DNA from: Rubrivirga sp. SAORIC476
GTDB taxonomy: Bacteria > Bacteroidota > Rhodothermia > Rhodothermales > Rubricoccaceae
Length of the DNA stretch: 64,000 bases
Direction: 5' to 3'
Assembly (NCBI RefSeq): GCF_002283555.1
Contig: NZ_MVOI01000004.1
Coordinates: 1-64,000 of the forward strand
Shown here: positions 26,682 to 34,989 of the stretch, piece by piece
Layout of the letters: each line of letters opens with the position of its first letter
How positions within the stretch are numbered: position 1 is the stretch's first letter
Notes under the pieces: model-generated
Database searches by the model: none
Told to the model about the DNA's origin: nothing
The model's input: the letters and a program-made list of their open reading frames with translations, nothing else
Program-made: the position numbers and the translations under genes

Positions 26682-27149
26682 TCACACCGCCCGGCCGGTC
26701 AGGGTGAGGACTTTCTCGTACCACCGATCCGGTGTCATTCGATAGGGCTCCAGTAGCTCCGCCAGCCGGACACTCAGCTTCGAGGAGTACCCGCCTTTCT
26801 CCGTCCACGACGACGTTTCGGTCCACCCCATCGCCTCTGCGACCCTGACCGCCTCGGGGTACGTCAGGGCGAACGTCTCCGCCTCGTCGGGCGAGCGGAG
26901 GTTCCAGACGTATGCGAGGAGGAGACCGGGGAACTTGGCGTACTTCTGGTGGACTCCGAACCGCCTGCCCGAAGCGGCCTTCATCTGGATCGGGCAGGCC
27001 ACGAACTGACCGGCTTGCTCGTCGAGGTCGGCGTAGGCGATGACGTCGACGCCGCGATCGCGGGCGGGGTAGGCGACTTCGAGCCCTGCCATCAGCAACT
27101 CGTCAGCCAGTCGATGTCGGCCGAGCAACTCAATGACTTGACTATCCAT
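26682..27149 (-). CDS. PD-(D/E)XK-superfamily-like protein, unknown role
   Basis: A 155-residue protein. The first 60 residues fit a restriction-endonuclease-like core: Glu17 in HRLADELLM, Asp35 in DRGVDVIAYA, and the Gln-x-Lys tail of the active site in IQMKAAS (Q55, K57). The middle has LLLAYVWNL and the C-terminus is helical. Similar small proteins occur as stand-alone nucleases or in mobile islands, but I cannot assign a system. Base composition is lower in GC than neighbouring genes, suggesting transfer. ATG 27149 is the start. Confidence 0.65.
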   Translation of the reverse strand: MDSQVIELLGRHRLADELLMAGLEVAYPARDRGVDVIAYADLDEQAGQFVACPIQMKAASGRRFGVHQKYAKFPGLLLAYVWNLRSPDEAETFALTYPEAVRVAEAMGWTETSSWTEKGGYSSKLSVRLAELLEPYRMTPDRWYEKVLTLTGRAV

Positions 27150-27309
27150 CGGGCAGAGGTCGAAGGCGGTGGAACAGGGCCCGCTCAGCCGACGAGGGCG
27201 ACTGGCCAGAAGGGTTCGGGCGAGCGACGTAGGCGCCGGAGCCTGGTCGAAGCGAGAGCGCTCACGCTCCGGGGTGGCCTCCGGCGGCGGAGTATGCCGC
27301 GCGGTCGTT

Positions 27310-27504
27310 CTAGCGCTTCAGCGCGAACCCATGCCACAGCAGTCCGGCAGCGATCAGAGCCGGCAGACCCACTTCGGCGAGGTACAGACTCGCGCCGCCG
27401 CCCTCGTCCTGAGCGCTCAGGAACCCGAGAACAGCCATCACGGCCGCGAATCCGGCCAGGAGAAACGCGAAGCTGGGGCGACTGGCGATGGGCTTCGGGT
27501 CCAT
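27310..27504 (-). CDS. 64-residue membrane protein
   Basis: Two hydrophobic helices (about 12-29 and 43-60) separated by an acidic-glycine loop (AQDEGGGASLY), with a basic C-terminus (FALKR). The start is ATG 27504. It is unlike any family I know. It lies in the lower-GC patch between the nuclease-like protein and the NTR protein; the 160-nt gap 27150-27309 contains nothing I can assign. Confidence 0.6.
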   Translation of the reverse strand: MDPKPIASRPSFAFLLAGFAAVMAVLGFLSAQDEGGGASLYLAEVGLPALIAAGLLWHGFALKR

Positions 27505-27573
27505 GGGTCCTAGTGGGTGTGGGCGAGCGGTGCGGTCATGGCAGTAGGACGAAGCTATGACTGGCGGTGCCGC

Positions 27574-28197
27574 TCAGACAGAATGCCCTCCCGGTCGGCC
27601 TGCAGGCGTGGGTTGGCTGGCCCGGGCGCGCCGGTGGGCCAGCAAGAGCAGGAGGGCCACTCCGAGGACCACGTTGAGACCGAGGCTCCACCAGGACGCC
27701 CGGCCTTCCATGCCCTCCTCCGCTGCCACTTCGCCAGTCCGCTGGCTACTCGGGTCGCGCAGGGGGGGGCGGAACGTCGCGGTGTCCGCTACGGCACGAA
27801 CCCGGGCGACGGCCTCCGAGTCGGGGCTGAGGACTTCATTCGGGGCGCAGTAGCCTGACCTTGCGAGCTGGTCGTCCGTCCACCAGGCGAAGACGAGGTA
27901 GCGGACGCCGGGCTCGAATGCGGCGTCGCAGTTGTCCTCGCTGTGGGCGAGCGTGACTCGCCCGGCGTCCCAAGACCTCAGCGCGCTCTTGAACGTCTCT
28001 TCCACCTCGAAAGTGGTCGTCCGCAACCGCCAGCCGGGAACGAGCCACACGTCCGGTGGGGCGATGTCAAGGGCGGTGCCGACAAACACGAGGTCTGCGT
28101 TTTCGAAGCCTTCCTCTATCGTTGCCCCTCCACACGAGCAAGCGGCCGCTGCGGGGACCGATGCGATCAAGAGGACGAAGAGGAAAAGTGACTTCAA
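27574..28197 (-). CDS. NTR/TIMP-like domain protein with C-terminal helix
   Basis: A 207-residue exported protein. The signal peptide (1-18, ending AAAA) is followed immediately by CSCGG, the typical start of bacterial netrin-like (TIMP-like) domains. Other family marks are the ADLVFVGTALDI strand, FEVEETFKS, and later cysteines in EDNCDAAF and GYCAPNEV that would pair with the first two. A transmembrane helix (about 169-190) with basic end (HRRARASQ) anchors it. The start appears to be TTG 28197. GC content is low for the window, consistent with an accessory gene. Confidence 0.78.
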   Translation of the reverse strand: MKSLFLFVLLIASVPAAAACSCGGATIEEGFENADLVFVGTALDIAPPDVWLVPGWRLRTTTFEVEETFKSALRSWDAGRVTLAHSEDNCDAAFEPGVRYLVFAWWTDDQLARSGYCAPNEVLSPDSEAVARVRAVADTATFRPPLRDPSSQRTGEVAAEEGMEGRASWWSLGLNVVLGVALLLLLAHRRARASQPTPAGRPGGHSV

Positions 28198-28356
28198 AGG
28201 TCAGCTACGAGACAAGATGCCGCTCAGCGGCTGGGGCAAAGGGTACGAAGAGTGGTCCGAGCCGTATAGGCGGGGACGGCCGGACGGCGCGAGAACGCGT
28301 ACGCCCGCGCTCGCTTCCGCACGGTGGCCGAGGCCGACCTGCCCGACTGCTCTGCG

Positions 28357-29658
28357 TCATCCCGCCTCGGTCCCCCAGCGAGCCACTAGCGCGTGCGTGT
28401 AGGCGAGCGTCCGCTCCAGGTTCTGGACCGTGTTCCACTCGAAGCGGCTGTGGAAGTCGTAGCCCCCCGTGAACACGTTGGGGCAGGGGAGCCCCTTTTC
28501 GCTGAGCCGCGCCCCGTCGGTGCCGCCGCGGACCGGCTCCAGTTCCAGGTCGATGCCCATCGCCCGCCCGGCGTCGAGCGCCACCGAGATCGCACGCGGG
28601 TCGACGGCCTCGATGTAGCTCCGCATGTTGCGGTAGCTCTCCGTGACCGCCAGGTCCACGGTCGCGCCAGGAAAGCGCGTCGCCACCGTGTTGGCGAGGG
28701 CACGGACGCGAGCCCGTTTGGCCTCCATCCCCGCGTCGTCGAAGTCGCGCAGGAGGACACGAACGGTCGCGTGCTCGGCGGTCCCGGTGATCGTGTGGGG
28801 ATGGAGATAGCCCTCCCGGCCGTCGGTCGTCTCGGGCGCCGGGTCCGTCAGCCCGTCCACGAAGGCTGCGGCGACGCGGGCCGCGTTGACCAGCACGTCC
28901 TTCGCATAGCCGGGGTGGACGCCGACGCCCTCGACCGTCAGCACCGCCTCGGCCGCGTTGAACGTCTCCACGTTGAGGCGGTCCGTGCCCGAGCCATCGA
29001 GCGTGTAGGCGATGTCGGCGCCGAGCCGCTCCAGGTCCAACTCGTCGGTCCCCTTGCCGATCTCCTCGTCGGGTGTGAACAGCAGCCGGAGGGTGGGGCG
29101 CGGGGCGGGGCGCTCACCCCGCGCGACGGCGTCCGCCTCGGCCGCGACGAGGTCGTGGGCGAGTTGCATGATGGCCGCCACCCCGGCCTTGTCGTCCGAA
29201 CCCAGCAGGGTCGTACCATCGCTCGTGATGAGGTCGTGCCCGACGTGCGCAGCGAGCGCGGGCTGGCGGTCGGCGTCGAGGACGAGCGAGGCGTCGGCGG
29301 GGAAGGTGACCGCGGACCCGTCGTAGTTCGGGTGGATCTGCGGGCGGACGTGCTCGCCTGGCGCGTCCGGCGACGTGTCGACGTGGGCCACCAGGGCGAC
29401 GACCGGCAAGGCTGCGGCCTGCTCGCTGGGCAGGGGGGAGGGGAGCGTCGCGAACACGTAGCCCCACTCGTCCATCTCGGCCTCGACGCCGAGCGCGGTC
29501 AACTCGTCCACGAGCAGGCGGCTCAGGTCCTTCTGCCGCTCCGTCGACGGGAAGGCCGAGGCGGACGGGTCAGAGGTCGTGTACACCTCGGCGTACCGGC
29601 AGAACCGCTCGGCGACGGGGGGGAGGGCGGCATCGCGCCAGGGCAGGGGGGACGTCAT
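28357..29658 (-). CDS. pepT: Peptidase T (tripeptide aminopeptidase, M20B)
   Basis: A 433-residue cytoplasmic zinc peptidase removing the N-terminal residue of tripeptides. Metal and catalytic residues lie in VALVAHVDTSPDAPG (His and Asp), LGSDDKAGVAAI (bridging Asp), FTPDEEIGKGT (catalytic and ligand Glu), YTLDGSG and NVFTGGYDFHSRFEW (last His). The dimerisation lid separates them. ATG 29658 begins MTSPLPWRDA, matching the family; a longer frame from 29706 is possible but unneeded. It stands alone between the NTR gene and a lipoprotein gene. Confidence 0.94.
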   Translation of the reverse strand: MTSPLPWRDAALPPVAERFCRYAEVYTTSDPSASAFPSTERQKDLSRLLVDELTALGVEAEMDEWGYVFATLPSPLPSEQAAALPVVALVAHVDTSPDAPGEHVRPQIHPNYDGSAVTFPADASLVLDADRQPALAAHVGHDLITSDGTTLLGSDDKAGVAAIMQLAHDLVAAEADAVARGERPAPRPTLRLLFTPDEEIGKGTDELDLERLGADIAYTLDGSGTDRLNVETFNAAEAVLTVEGVGVHPGYAKDVLVNAARVAAAFVDGLTDPAPETTDGREGYLHPHTITGTAEHATVRVLLRDFDDAGMEAKRARVRALANTVATRFPGATVDLAVTESYRNMRSYIEAVDPRAISVALDAGRAMGIDLELEPVRGGTDGARLSEKGLPCPNVFTGGYDFHSRFEWNTVQNLERTLAYTHALVARWGTEAG

Positions 29659-29736
29659 GGGGCGCAGGGTGGTGCGGGTCAAGCTACGTGGCGCCTCGTC
29701 CGCCACCAGCGTGTTCTGAGTCCACCTGCACGAGGC

Positions 29737-30573
29737 TCAGTCCCACTCGAAGACGGACGCGAAGGCCGCCTGGGAGTCGTAGATGTCCTCCCGGAGTCGG
29801 AGGATCACGGCGTACCGAGCGGGCTCGAACTCAGGCGCCGTGAATGACTCCACGAAGCACTCCTCGGCCGGCCCCTCGGGTCCCGGTCCGGGCGTCAGCG
29901 AGGTCAGCCTTGGGGATGGCGTCGTGACTCCTCGGCACACCATTCGCCAGATCCGACGGCCAGTGGCGGCGGCACGGTTTGCGGTCTCCGCCATCTCGTA
30001 GATCTCGACCTCGTACACGCCACCGAACGTCTCTACGACACTCTGGGGCCAGGAGAAGGTGACCGCGTCGCCCGAGCGCTCGACGCGGACGACGGCCTCT
30101 GGCTCGTTGACCTGGAACGTCGCGGACCGCAAGCGACGGATCGTGTTGCCCGTCGCCTGGACGTTCGCTGCCACCACGTAGGCAGACATCTGCCGCCCCG
30201 GCAAAATCCCGTCGGCCCGGGTGGTCTCCTGGCATCCGTTCGGGACGAATCCATACTCGAGCGATCGTGGGAGCGCCGTCATCTGGTCGCAGTTGAGTTG
30301 CCAGAGCGTCCTCTGCTCGGCATGGGTCTGGTTCGGCAGCCGGGCCGTCTCAACGACCACGGTCGCCCGGTAGCCGTCGAACGGCGCCTCATAGAGATCC
30401 TCCGGAACCGAGAAGCGGAGGTTGCCCGCTGGGCCGAACGCCACGCCGAGCGCGGCACCCTCCTCGACCTCGAGCGGGGGACCGTCGAGCAGTGGAGAGC
30501 CATCGAACAGGTCGCAGCCTGAGAGCGAGAGGAGGACGAGGGCGAGTGGCCAGCGGAGAACGAGACGGAGCAT
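29737..30573 (-). CDS. Lipoprotein of unknown function
   Basis: A 278-residue protein with signal peptide MLRLVLRWPLALVLLSLSGC, a lipobox with Cys20. The rest is beta-rich, with Ig/FN3-like features (RFSVPEDLYEAPFDGYRATV, VVRVERSGDAVTFSWPQS, VYEVEIYEMAE, RYAVILRLREDIYD) and four or more cysteines that could pair. No family is recognised. It is divergent from the TetR gene, sharing a 127-nt intergenic region. Confidence 0.7.
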   Translation of the reverse strand: MLRLVLRWPLALVLLSLSGCDLFDGSPLLDGPPLEVEEGAALGVAFGPAGNLRFSVPEDLYEAPFDGYRATVVVETARLPNQTHAEQRTLWQLNCDQMTALPRSLEYGFVPNGCQETTRADGILPGRQMSAYVVAANVQATGNTIRRLRSATFQVNEPEAVVRVERSGDAVTFSWPQSVVETFGGVYEVEIYEMAETANRAAATGRRIWRMVCRGVTTPSPRLTSLTPGPGPEGPAEECFVESFTAPEFEPARYAVILRLREDIYDSQAAFASVFEWD

Positions 30574-30700
30574 CGCGCATCGGAGGACGAGACAACAGCC
30601 TACCGGCAAGACGTGTCCGACGCTATCCCCCGAGCCGGGGAATCGTCTTCGGGGACGTCTCTGGACCGGGCTACCTTGCTCCTCTCGTTCTCCTGACCTC

Positions 30701-31327
30701 GTGGCCGCCTCCGCCTCCGTTCCTGCCCGTCGCGCCGAGACCGACGCCGACCTTCGGCGCGTCATCCTCGACCACGCCCGCCACCTCCTCGTCGCCGACG
30801 GGTACGATGCGCTCTCGATGCGCAAGATCGCGGGGTCTGTCGGGTGCAGCGCCACCAGCATCTACCTCCACTTCGACAACAAAGACGCGCTCACGCACGC
30901 GCTCATCTCCGAGGGGATGGCCCTCCTGTACGACGCCCTCCAGGCCGCCACCGAGGGGGTGTCCGCGCCCGCGGACCGACTCCTCGCCCTCTCGCAGACC
31001 TACGTTCGCTTCGGCCTCGACAACCCCGAGTACTACGAGGTCATGTTCCAACTCCACCCCGAGCGGATGGCGCGCTATCCCGCCGAGGAGTACCGCCGCG
31101 CGCGGCGCAACATCGAGCGCTTCGGCGAGACCATCGCCGACGGCCTCGCCGACGGGTCGCTGACCTCGCCGAACCCGCCCGATGTCGCCTCGGCAGTGCT
31201 GTGGACGGCCCTGCACGGCCTCGTGTCGCTGCACCTCGCCTCCCGCGTGGACGTCCGGCTCGCGGGCGACGAGTTCGTCGATGCGGCCGTCCGCCAGTCG
31301 CTCGCGCCGTTCGTCCACGCGACCTGA
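30701..31327 (+). CDS. TetR-family regulator, probable controller of beta-oxidation genes
   Basis: A 208-residue repressor-type protein starting at GTG 30701. The N-terminal helix-turn-helix is clear: RRVILDHARHLLVADGYDAL, MRKIAGSVGCSATSIYLHF, DNKDALTHALI (residues about 13-65). The C-terminal ligand domain (70-205) resembles the acyl-CoA/WHG type. It lies immediately upstream of a fadD-type gene in the same direction. By analogy with TetR-type FadR proteins it may repress fatty-acid genes until acyl-CoA binds; the palindromes at 33462 and 53565 are candidate sites. Confidence 0.85.
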   Translation: MAASASVPARRAETDADLRRVILDHARHLLVADGYDALSMRKIAGSVGCSATSIYLHFDNKDALTHALISEGMALLYDALQAATEGVSAPADRLLALSQTYVRFGLDNPEYYEVMFQLHPERMARYPAEEYRRARRNIERFGETIADGLADGSLTSPNPPDVASAVLWTALHGLVSLHLASRVDVRLAGDEFVDAAVRQSLAPFVHAT

Positions 31328-31426
31328 CGGCGCGATCCTGGGGCGCGCGTGGAACCTTCGCGGCCCCTTGACAATAGGTCTCTGTCCCGCGGAAGCCCTT
31401 CCGTTCCACCGGCTCGCCCCCCACCT

Positions 31427-33310
31427 ATGGCCCTCCAGATCCACACCGCTCCGCCCACCACCACGGGCGAGGTCGTCCTCGGCAAAACGATCCCCCAGTT
31501 GCTGGACACCGCCGTCGAGCAGTATCCCAACCCGCGCGCCTTCAACCAGCCGCAGCCGGATGGGTCCTGGGTGACGTGGTCCAACGCCGAGATGCAGGAC
31601 GCCGCCGACGAGGTCGCCCTCGGGCTGCTCGCCAACGGGCTGGAGCGAGGCGACCACGTCGCCTTCTTCATGAACAGCGACATGTACTTCGTCCTGGCGG
31701 ACCTGGGGACGCTGGTCGCCGGAATCGTGAACGTGCCGTTGTACACCACGTACGCGCCCGACAACCTCGTCTTCGTGGCGACCCACGGCGAGGCCAAGGC
31801 CATGTTCGTGTCGAACCCCGAGATGCTGGCCAACTTCGCCACCTGGGCGGGCGACCTGCCCGACGTGACGCTGGCGATCCTGGCCGAGGGCTCGGGCGAC
31901 GGCGTCACCCTCCCCGATCACGTCCGCCTGATGACGCTCGACGAGCTTCGGCAGCAGGGACGCGCGGCACGCGACGAGGCGCCCAACCGCCCCGACGAAC
32001 TCCGGGACCAGATCGAGGCGACCGACCTCGCGACGCTCATCTACACGTCCGGCACGACGGGCCAGCCGAAGGGCGTCATGCTGACGCACCAGAACATCTC
32101 CTCGAACGTGCTCGCTGGGCTCCCCACGCTGGGCGCGCTCAAGAACCAGGAGGAGTCGATCCTGACGTTCCTCCCGATGACGCACATCTTTGCGCGGACG
32201 CTCACCATCGGCCACGTCGCCTGGGGCCAGTCGCTCTACTTCACCGACCCCGACCGCCTCGTCGCCCACCTCGCCGAGGTTCAGCCGACGATGTTCTCGA
32301 CGGTGCCGCGCGTGCTGGAGAAGGTCTACGACAAGGTCTCCCTCGGCGTCGCCGAGGCGAGCGGCCTCAAGCACAAGATCGGTACCTGGGCGCTGGCCCT
32401 CGCGAAGCAGTGGGACCTCGCCAAGATGGACGGCGGCGTCTCCGGCTGGCAACATGCCCTGGCCGACAAGCTGGTCTACTCCAAGCTCCGCGAGAAGCTC
32501 GGCCTGACGCGCGTCAAGACCGTCGCCACCGGCGGCGCCGCGCTCCGGGCTGACCTCGCGCAGTCGTTCACCGCCTTCGGCGTCCCCATCGTGCAGGGGT
32601 ACGGGCTCACCGAGACGAGCCCGATCATCACGATGAACACGCCGACGGAGAACCGCGCCGGGACGGTCGGCCAGCCCATCGCGGGCGTCGAGGTCGCCAT
32701 CGCGGAGGACGGCGAGATCCTGTCCCGCGGGCCCAACATCATGGTGGGCTACTACAAGGCGCAGGACAAGACCGACGAGGTGATCGATAGCGACGGCTGG
32801 TTCCACACCGGCGACATCGGCGAGTTCACGCCGGACGGCTTCCTCAAGATCACCGACCGCAAGAAGGCGCTCTTCAAGCTCTCGACGGGCAAGTACGTGA
32901 TCCCGCAGCCCATCGAGAACGCGCTCACCGAGAGCGCGCTCATCGAGCAGGCGGTCGTGGTGGGCAACAGCCAGAAGTTCTGCACGGCGCTCATCTTCCC
33001 GAACATGGAGCAACTGCCGATCTGGGCCAGCAACCACGGCGTCACGAAGACCGGGGAGGCGCTCCTCAAGGACCCGGCCGTCCAGGCCGAGTTCGAGCGG
33101 CTCGTCGCCGAGGCGAACCAGGGCATGGACCACTGGAGCCAGGTCCAGCGCTTCCGCCTCGTCCCCGAGCTGATGACGGTCGAGAACGAACTGCTCACGC
33201 CGACCATGAAGGTCAAGCGCGGGGCCGTCAACAAGGCCTACACCGACTCCATCGACACGATGTACACGGCGTCGGTCGACACGAGCAAGCACGTCGCCGC
33301 GGTCGCGTAG
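31427..33310 (+). CDS. fadD: Long-chain fatty-acid-CoA ligase
   Basis: A 627-residue AMP-forming ligase that activates fatty acids to acyl-CoA. The P-loop is IYTSGTTGQPKGV; the A5 motif is GYGLTETSPII; A7 is WFHTGDIG; A8 is ITDRKKALFKLSTGKYV. These match the long-chain (FAA1/FadD15-like) subgroup. There is no signal peptide, so it acts at the inner face of the membrane. ATG 31427 lies 99 nt after the TetR stop and may share its transcript. A stem-loop terminator follows at 33320. Confidence 0.93.
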   Translation: MALQIHTAPPTTTGEVVLGKTIPQLLDTAVEQYPNPRAFNQPQPDGSWVTWSNAEMQDAADEVALGLLANGLERGDHVAFFMNSDMYFVLADLGTLVAGIVNVPLYTTYAPDNLVFVATHGEAKAMFVSNPEMLANFATWAGDLPDVTLAILAEGSGDGVTLPDHVRLMTLDELRQQGRAARDEAPNRPDELRDQIEATDLATLIYTSGTTGQPKGVMLTHQNISSNVLAGLPTLGALKNQEESILTFLPMTHIFARTLTIGHVAWGQSLYFTDPDRLVAHLAEVQPTMFSTVPRVLEKVYDKVSLGVAEASGLKHKIGTWALALAKQWDLAKMDGGVSGWQHALADKLVYSKLREKLGLTRVKTVATGGAALRADLAQSFTAFGVPIVQGYGLTETSPIITMNTPTENRAGTVGQPIAGVEVAIAEDGEILSRGPNIMVGYYKAQDKTDEVIDSDGWFHTGDIGEFTPDGFLKITDRKKALFKLSTGKYVIPQPIENALTESALIEQAVVVGNSQKFCTALIFPNMEQLPIWASNHGVTKTGEALLKDPAVQAEFERLVAEANQGMDHWSQVQRFRLVPELMTVENELLTPTMKVKRGAVNKAYTDSIDTMYTASVDTSKHVAAVA

Positions 33311-33319
33311 CGAGCCGGT

Positions 33320-33349
33320 GGGCCTCGGGGCGACGCTGCTCCGGGGCCC
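33320..33349 (+). terminator. Terminator-like hairpin after fadD
   Basis: A 12-bp stem (33320-33331 with 33338-33349, two G-U pairs) with loop GACGCT. The downstream stretch is only weakly T-rich (TCTTGGCTCTTCC). Confidence 0.6.
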
Positions 33350-33461
33350 GTCTTGGCTCTTCCGGTCCTCGCCCTTCGGGGAGGCGCGTCGGAACGGCGG
33401 CGACGGCTGAGCATCCAATCGCCCCCGAGGAGAGCGTGCGTGGCGGCGTGAACCTCGTCGG

Positions 33462-33476
33462 CTTAACAGTGTTAAC
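33462..33476. promoter_or_regulatory. Palindromic TTAAC operator before the acyl-CoA dehydrogenase operon
   Basis: CTTAAC-AGT-GTTAAC, 24 nt upstream of the ATG at 33500. The near-identical GTTAAC-GGT-GTTAAC stands 56 nt before the fadE-type gene at 53635. TTAA-rich words are rare in this high-GC sequence, so two copies before functionally linked genes suggest one shared repressor. Confidence 0.7.
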
Positions 33477-33499
33477 CTCTCGACCCGACCCCGAAACGC

Positions 33500-34873
33500 A
33501 TGGCCCTCCCCACGATCGACTCCGCCCCGAACGGCACCGCCGTCGCGCCCGACGCCCTCTCCGCGCTCGCCGAGAAGGGCGTCGACCTCGACCGCCTCGC
33601 CGCCGCCTTCGGCCAGATGGACGAAGCGACGGTCGCCGCCTCGATGAAGGGGCTGGAGCGCGCCTCCCGTCCGGTCGCGGCCGCCGAGCCGCCCGCGCCC
33701 AACGGTGACTTCTTCGACATCGACGGCCTCATCTCGGACGCCCAGCGCCAGAAGATGTCCGAACTGCGCACGTTCATGGAGACGGAGGTCGAGCCCGTCA
33801 TCAACGAGGCGTGGCTCGGCGACCGGACGCCCCTGGAGGTGCTCGTGCCCGGCTTCCGCAAGCTGGACCTGCTGACCGCGATCTACGGCGAGGACCTCGA
33901 AACCCGCGAGGCCAATGGCTCGGTCATGGAGGGCCTGCTGACGATGGAGATCGCGCGCGTCGACGTGTCGACGGCGACCTTCTTTGGTGTCCACTCGGGC
34001 CTCGCGATGCAGTCGCTGCTGGTCTGTGGCAGCGACGAGCAGAAGGCCGAGTGGCTGCCGGCCATGCGCGCTTGGGACCAGATCGGCGCGTTCGGCCTGA
34101 CCGAGCCCGAGGTGGGCAGCGCCATCGCGGGCGGCGTTACCACGACGGCCCGCCGCGAGGGCGACACCTGGGTCCTCAACGGTCAGAAGAAGTGGATCGG
34201 CAACGCCACCTTCGCCGACCTCGTCATCATCTGGGCGCGTGATGAGGCCGACAATCAGGTCAAGGGCTTCATCGTCCGCCCCAAGAACAACCCCGGCTAC
34301 GCGGTTGAGAAGATCCGAGGCAAGATCGCCCTGCGGGCCGTCGAGAACGGGCTCATCACGCTCACCGACTGCCACGTCCCGGAGTCGGACCGCCTGCAGA
34401 AGTGCGACGGGTTCGCGGACGTCGCCGAGGTGCTCAAGCTGACGCGGGCGGGCGTCGCGTGGCAGGCTGTCGGCTGCGCGATGGGCGCCTACGAGCGGAG
34501 CCAGCGCTACGCGACCACCCGGATGCAGTTCGGCCGCCCGATCGCCCGCTTCCAGCTCATCCAGGACAAGCTGGTCCACATGCTGGGCAGCGTGACGGCC
34601 ATGCAGACGATGTGCTTGCGCCTGAGCCAGCTTCAGGACGCCGGCGAGATGAATGACGCCCAGGCGTCGCTCGCCAAGGTGTTCACCGCCGCTCGGTGCC
34701 GCGAGGTCGTCGCGCTGGCCCGTGACCTCCACGGCGGCAACGGCATCCTGATCGAGAACCACGTCGCCCGCGCCTTCGCCGACACGGAGGCCATCTACTC
34801 GTACGAGGGCACCAACGAGATCAACTCCCTCATCGTCGGCCGCCACGTCACCGGCCTCGGCGCCTTTGTCTGA
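33500..34873 (+). CDS. Acyl-CoA dehydrogenase (glutaryl-CoA dehydrogenase-like subgroup)
   Basis: A 457-residue flavoenzyme. The dehydrogenase core spans about 70-457, with FGLTEPEVGSAIAGG, WVLNGQKKWIGNA and the catalytic Glu in YSYEGTNEINSLIVGRHVTG, whose ending resembles glutaryl-CoA or plant ACX4-type enzymes. An N-terminal extension of about 70 residues (PNGTAVAPDALSALAEKGVD) is unusual and looks helical. It catalyses the first, FAD-dependent step of beta-oxidation; chain-length preference is unknown. First gene of a three-gene operon with fadN and thiolase, behind the TTAAC operator. Confidence 0.9.
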   Translation: MALPTIDSAPNGTAVAPDALSALAEKGVDLDRLAAAFGQMDEATVAASMKGLERASRPVAAAEPPAPNGDFFDIDGLISDAQRQKMSELRTFMETEVEPVINEAWLGDRTPLEVLVPGFRKLDLLTAIYGEDLETREANGSVMEGLLTMEIARVDVSTATFFGVHSGLAMQSLLVCGSDEQKAEWLPAMRAWDQIGAFGLTEPEVGSAIAGGVTTTARREGDTWVLNGQKKWIGNATFADLVIIWARDEADNQVKGFIVRPKNNPGYAVEKIRGKIALRAVENGLITLTDCHVPESDRLQKCDGFADVAEVLKLTRAGVAWQAVGCAMGAYERSQRYATTRMQFGRPIARFQLIQDKLVHMLGSVTAMQTMCLRLSQLQDAGEMNDAQASLAKVFTAARCREVVALARDLHGGNGILIENHVARAFADTEAIYSYEGTNEINSLIVGRHVTGLGAFV

Positions 34874-34880
34874 TTCGGTT

Positions 34881-34947
34881 CGGGGTTCAGGGTTCGGGGC
34901 TCGTCGCCCATGGCTCTGTGCTCCGGCCCTGCGAACCCTGAACCCCG
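34881..34947. repeat. Long inverted repeat inside the fad operon
   Basis: Perfect 16-bp arms, CGGGGTTCAGGGTTCG (34881-34896) and CGAACCCTGAACCCCG (34932-34947), separated by 35 nt, in the 116-nt gap between the dehydrogenase and the fadN-type gene. A degenerate third copy (AACCCTGACCCC) follows. There is no T-run, so mRNA stabilisation or attenuation is more likely than termination. Confidence 0.7.
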
Positions 34948-34989
34948 ACCGCGCCAGCGACGGCGCAGCCAACCCTGACCCCTCGAAGC

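Noticed and set aside
30671-30700. Earlier start for the TetR gene (frame open from 30422)
   Set aside because: The upstream translation lies over the divergent lipoprotein gene and its promoter and lacks family similarity; GTG 30701 begins just before the first HTH helix.
31368-31373. TTGACA before fadD as a -35 box
   Set aside because: No acceptable -10 hexamer lies 16-18 nt downstream, and the organism's housekeeping consensus is unknown.
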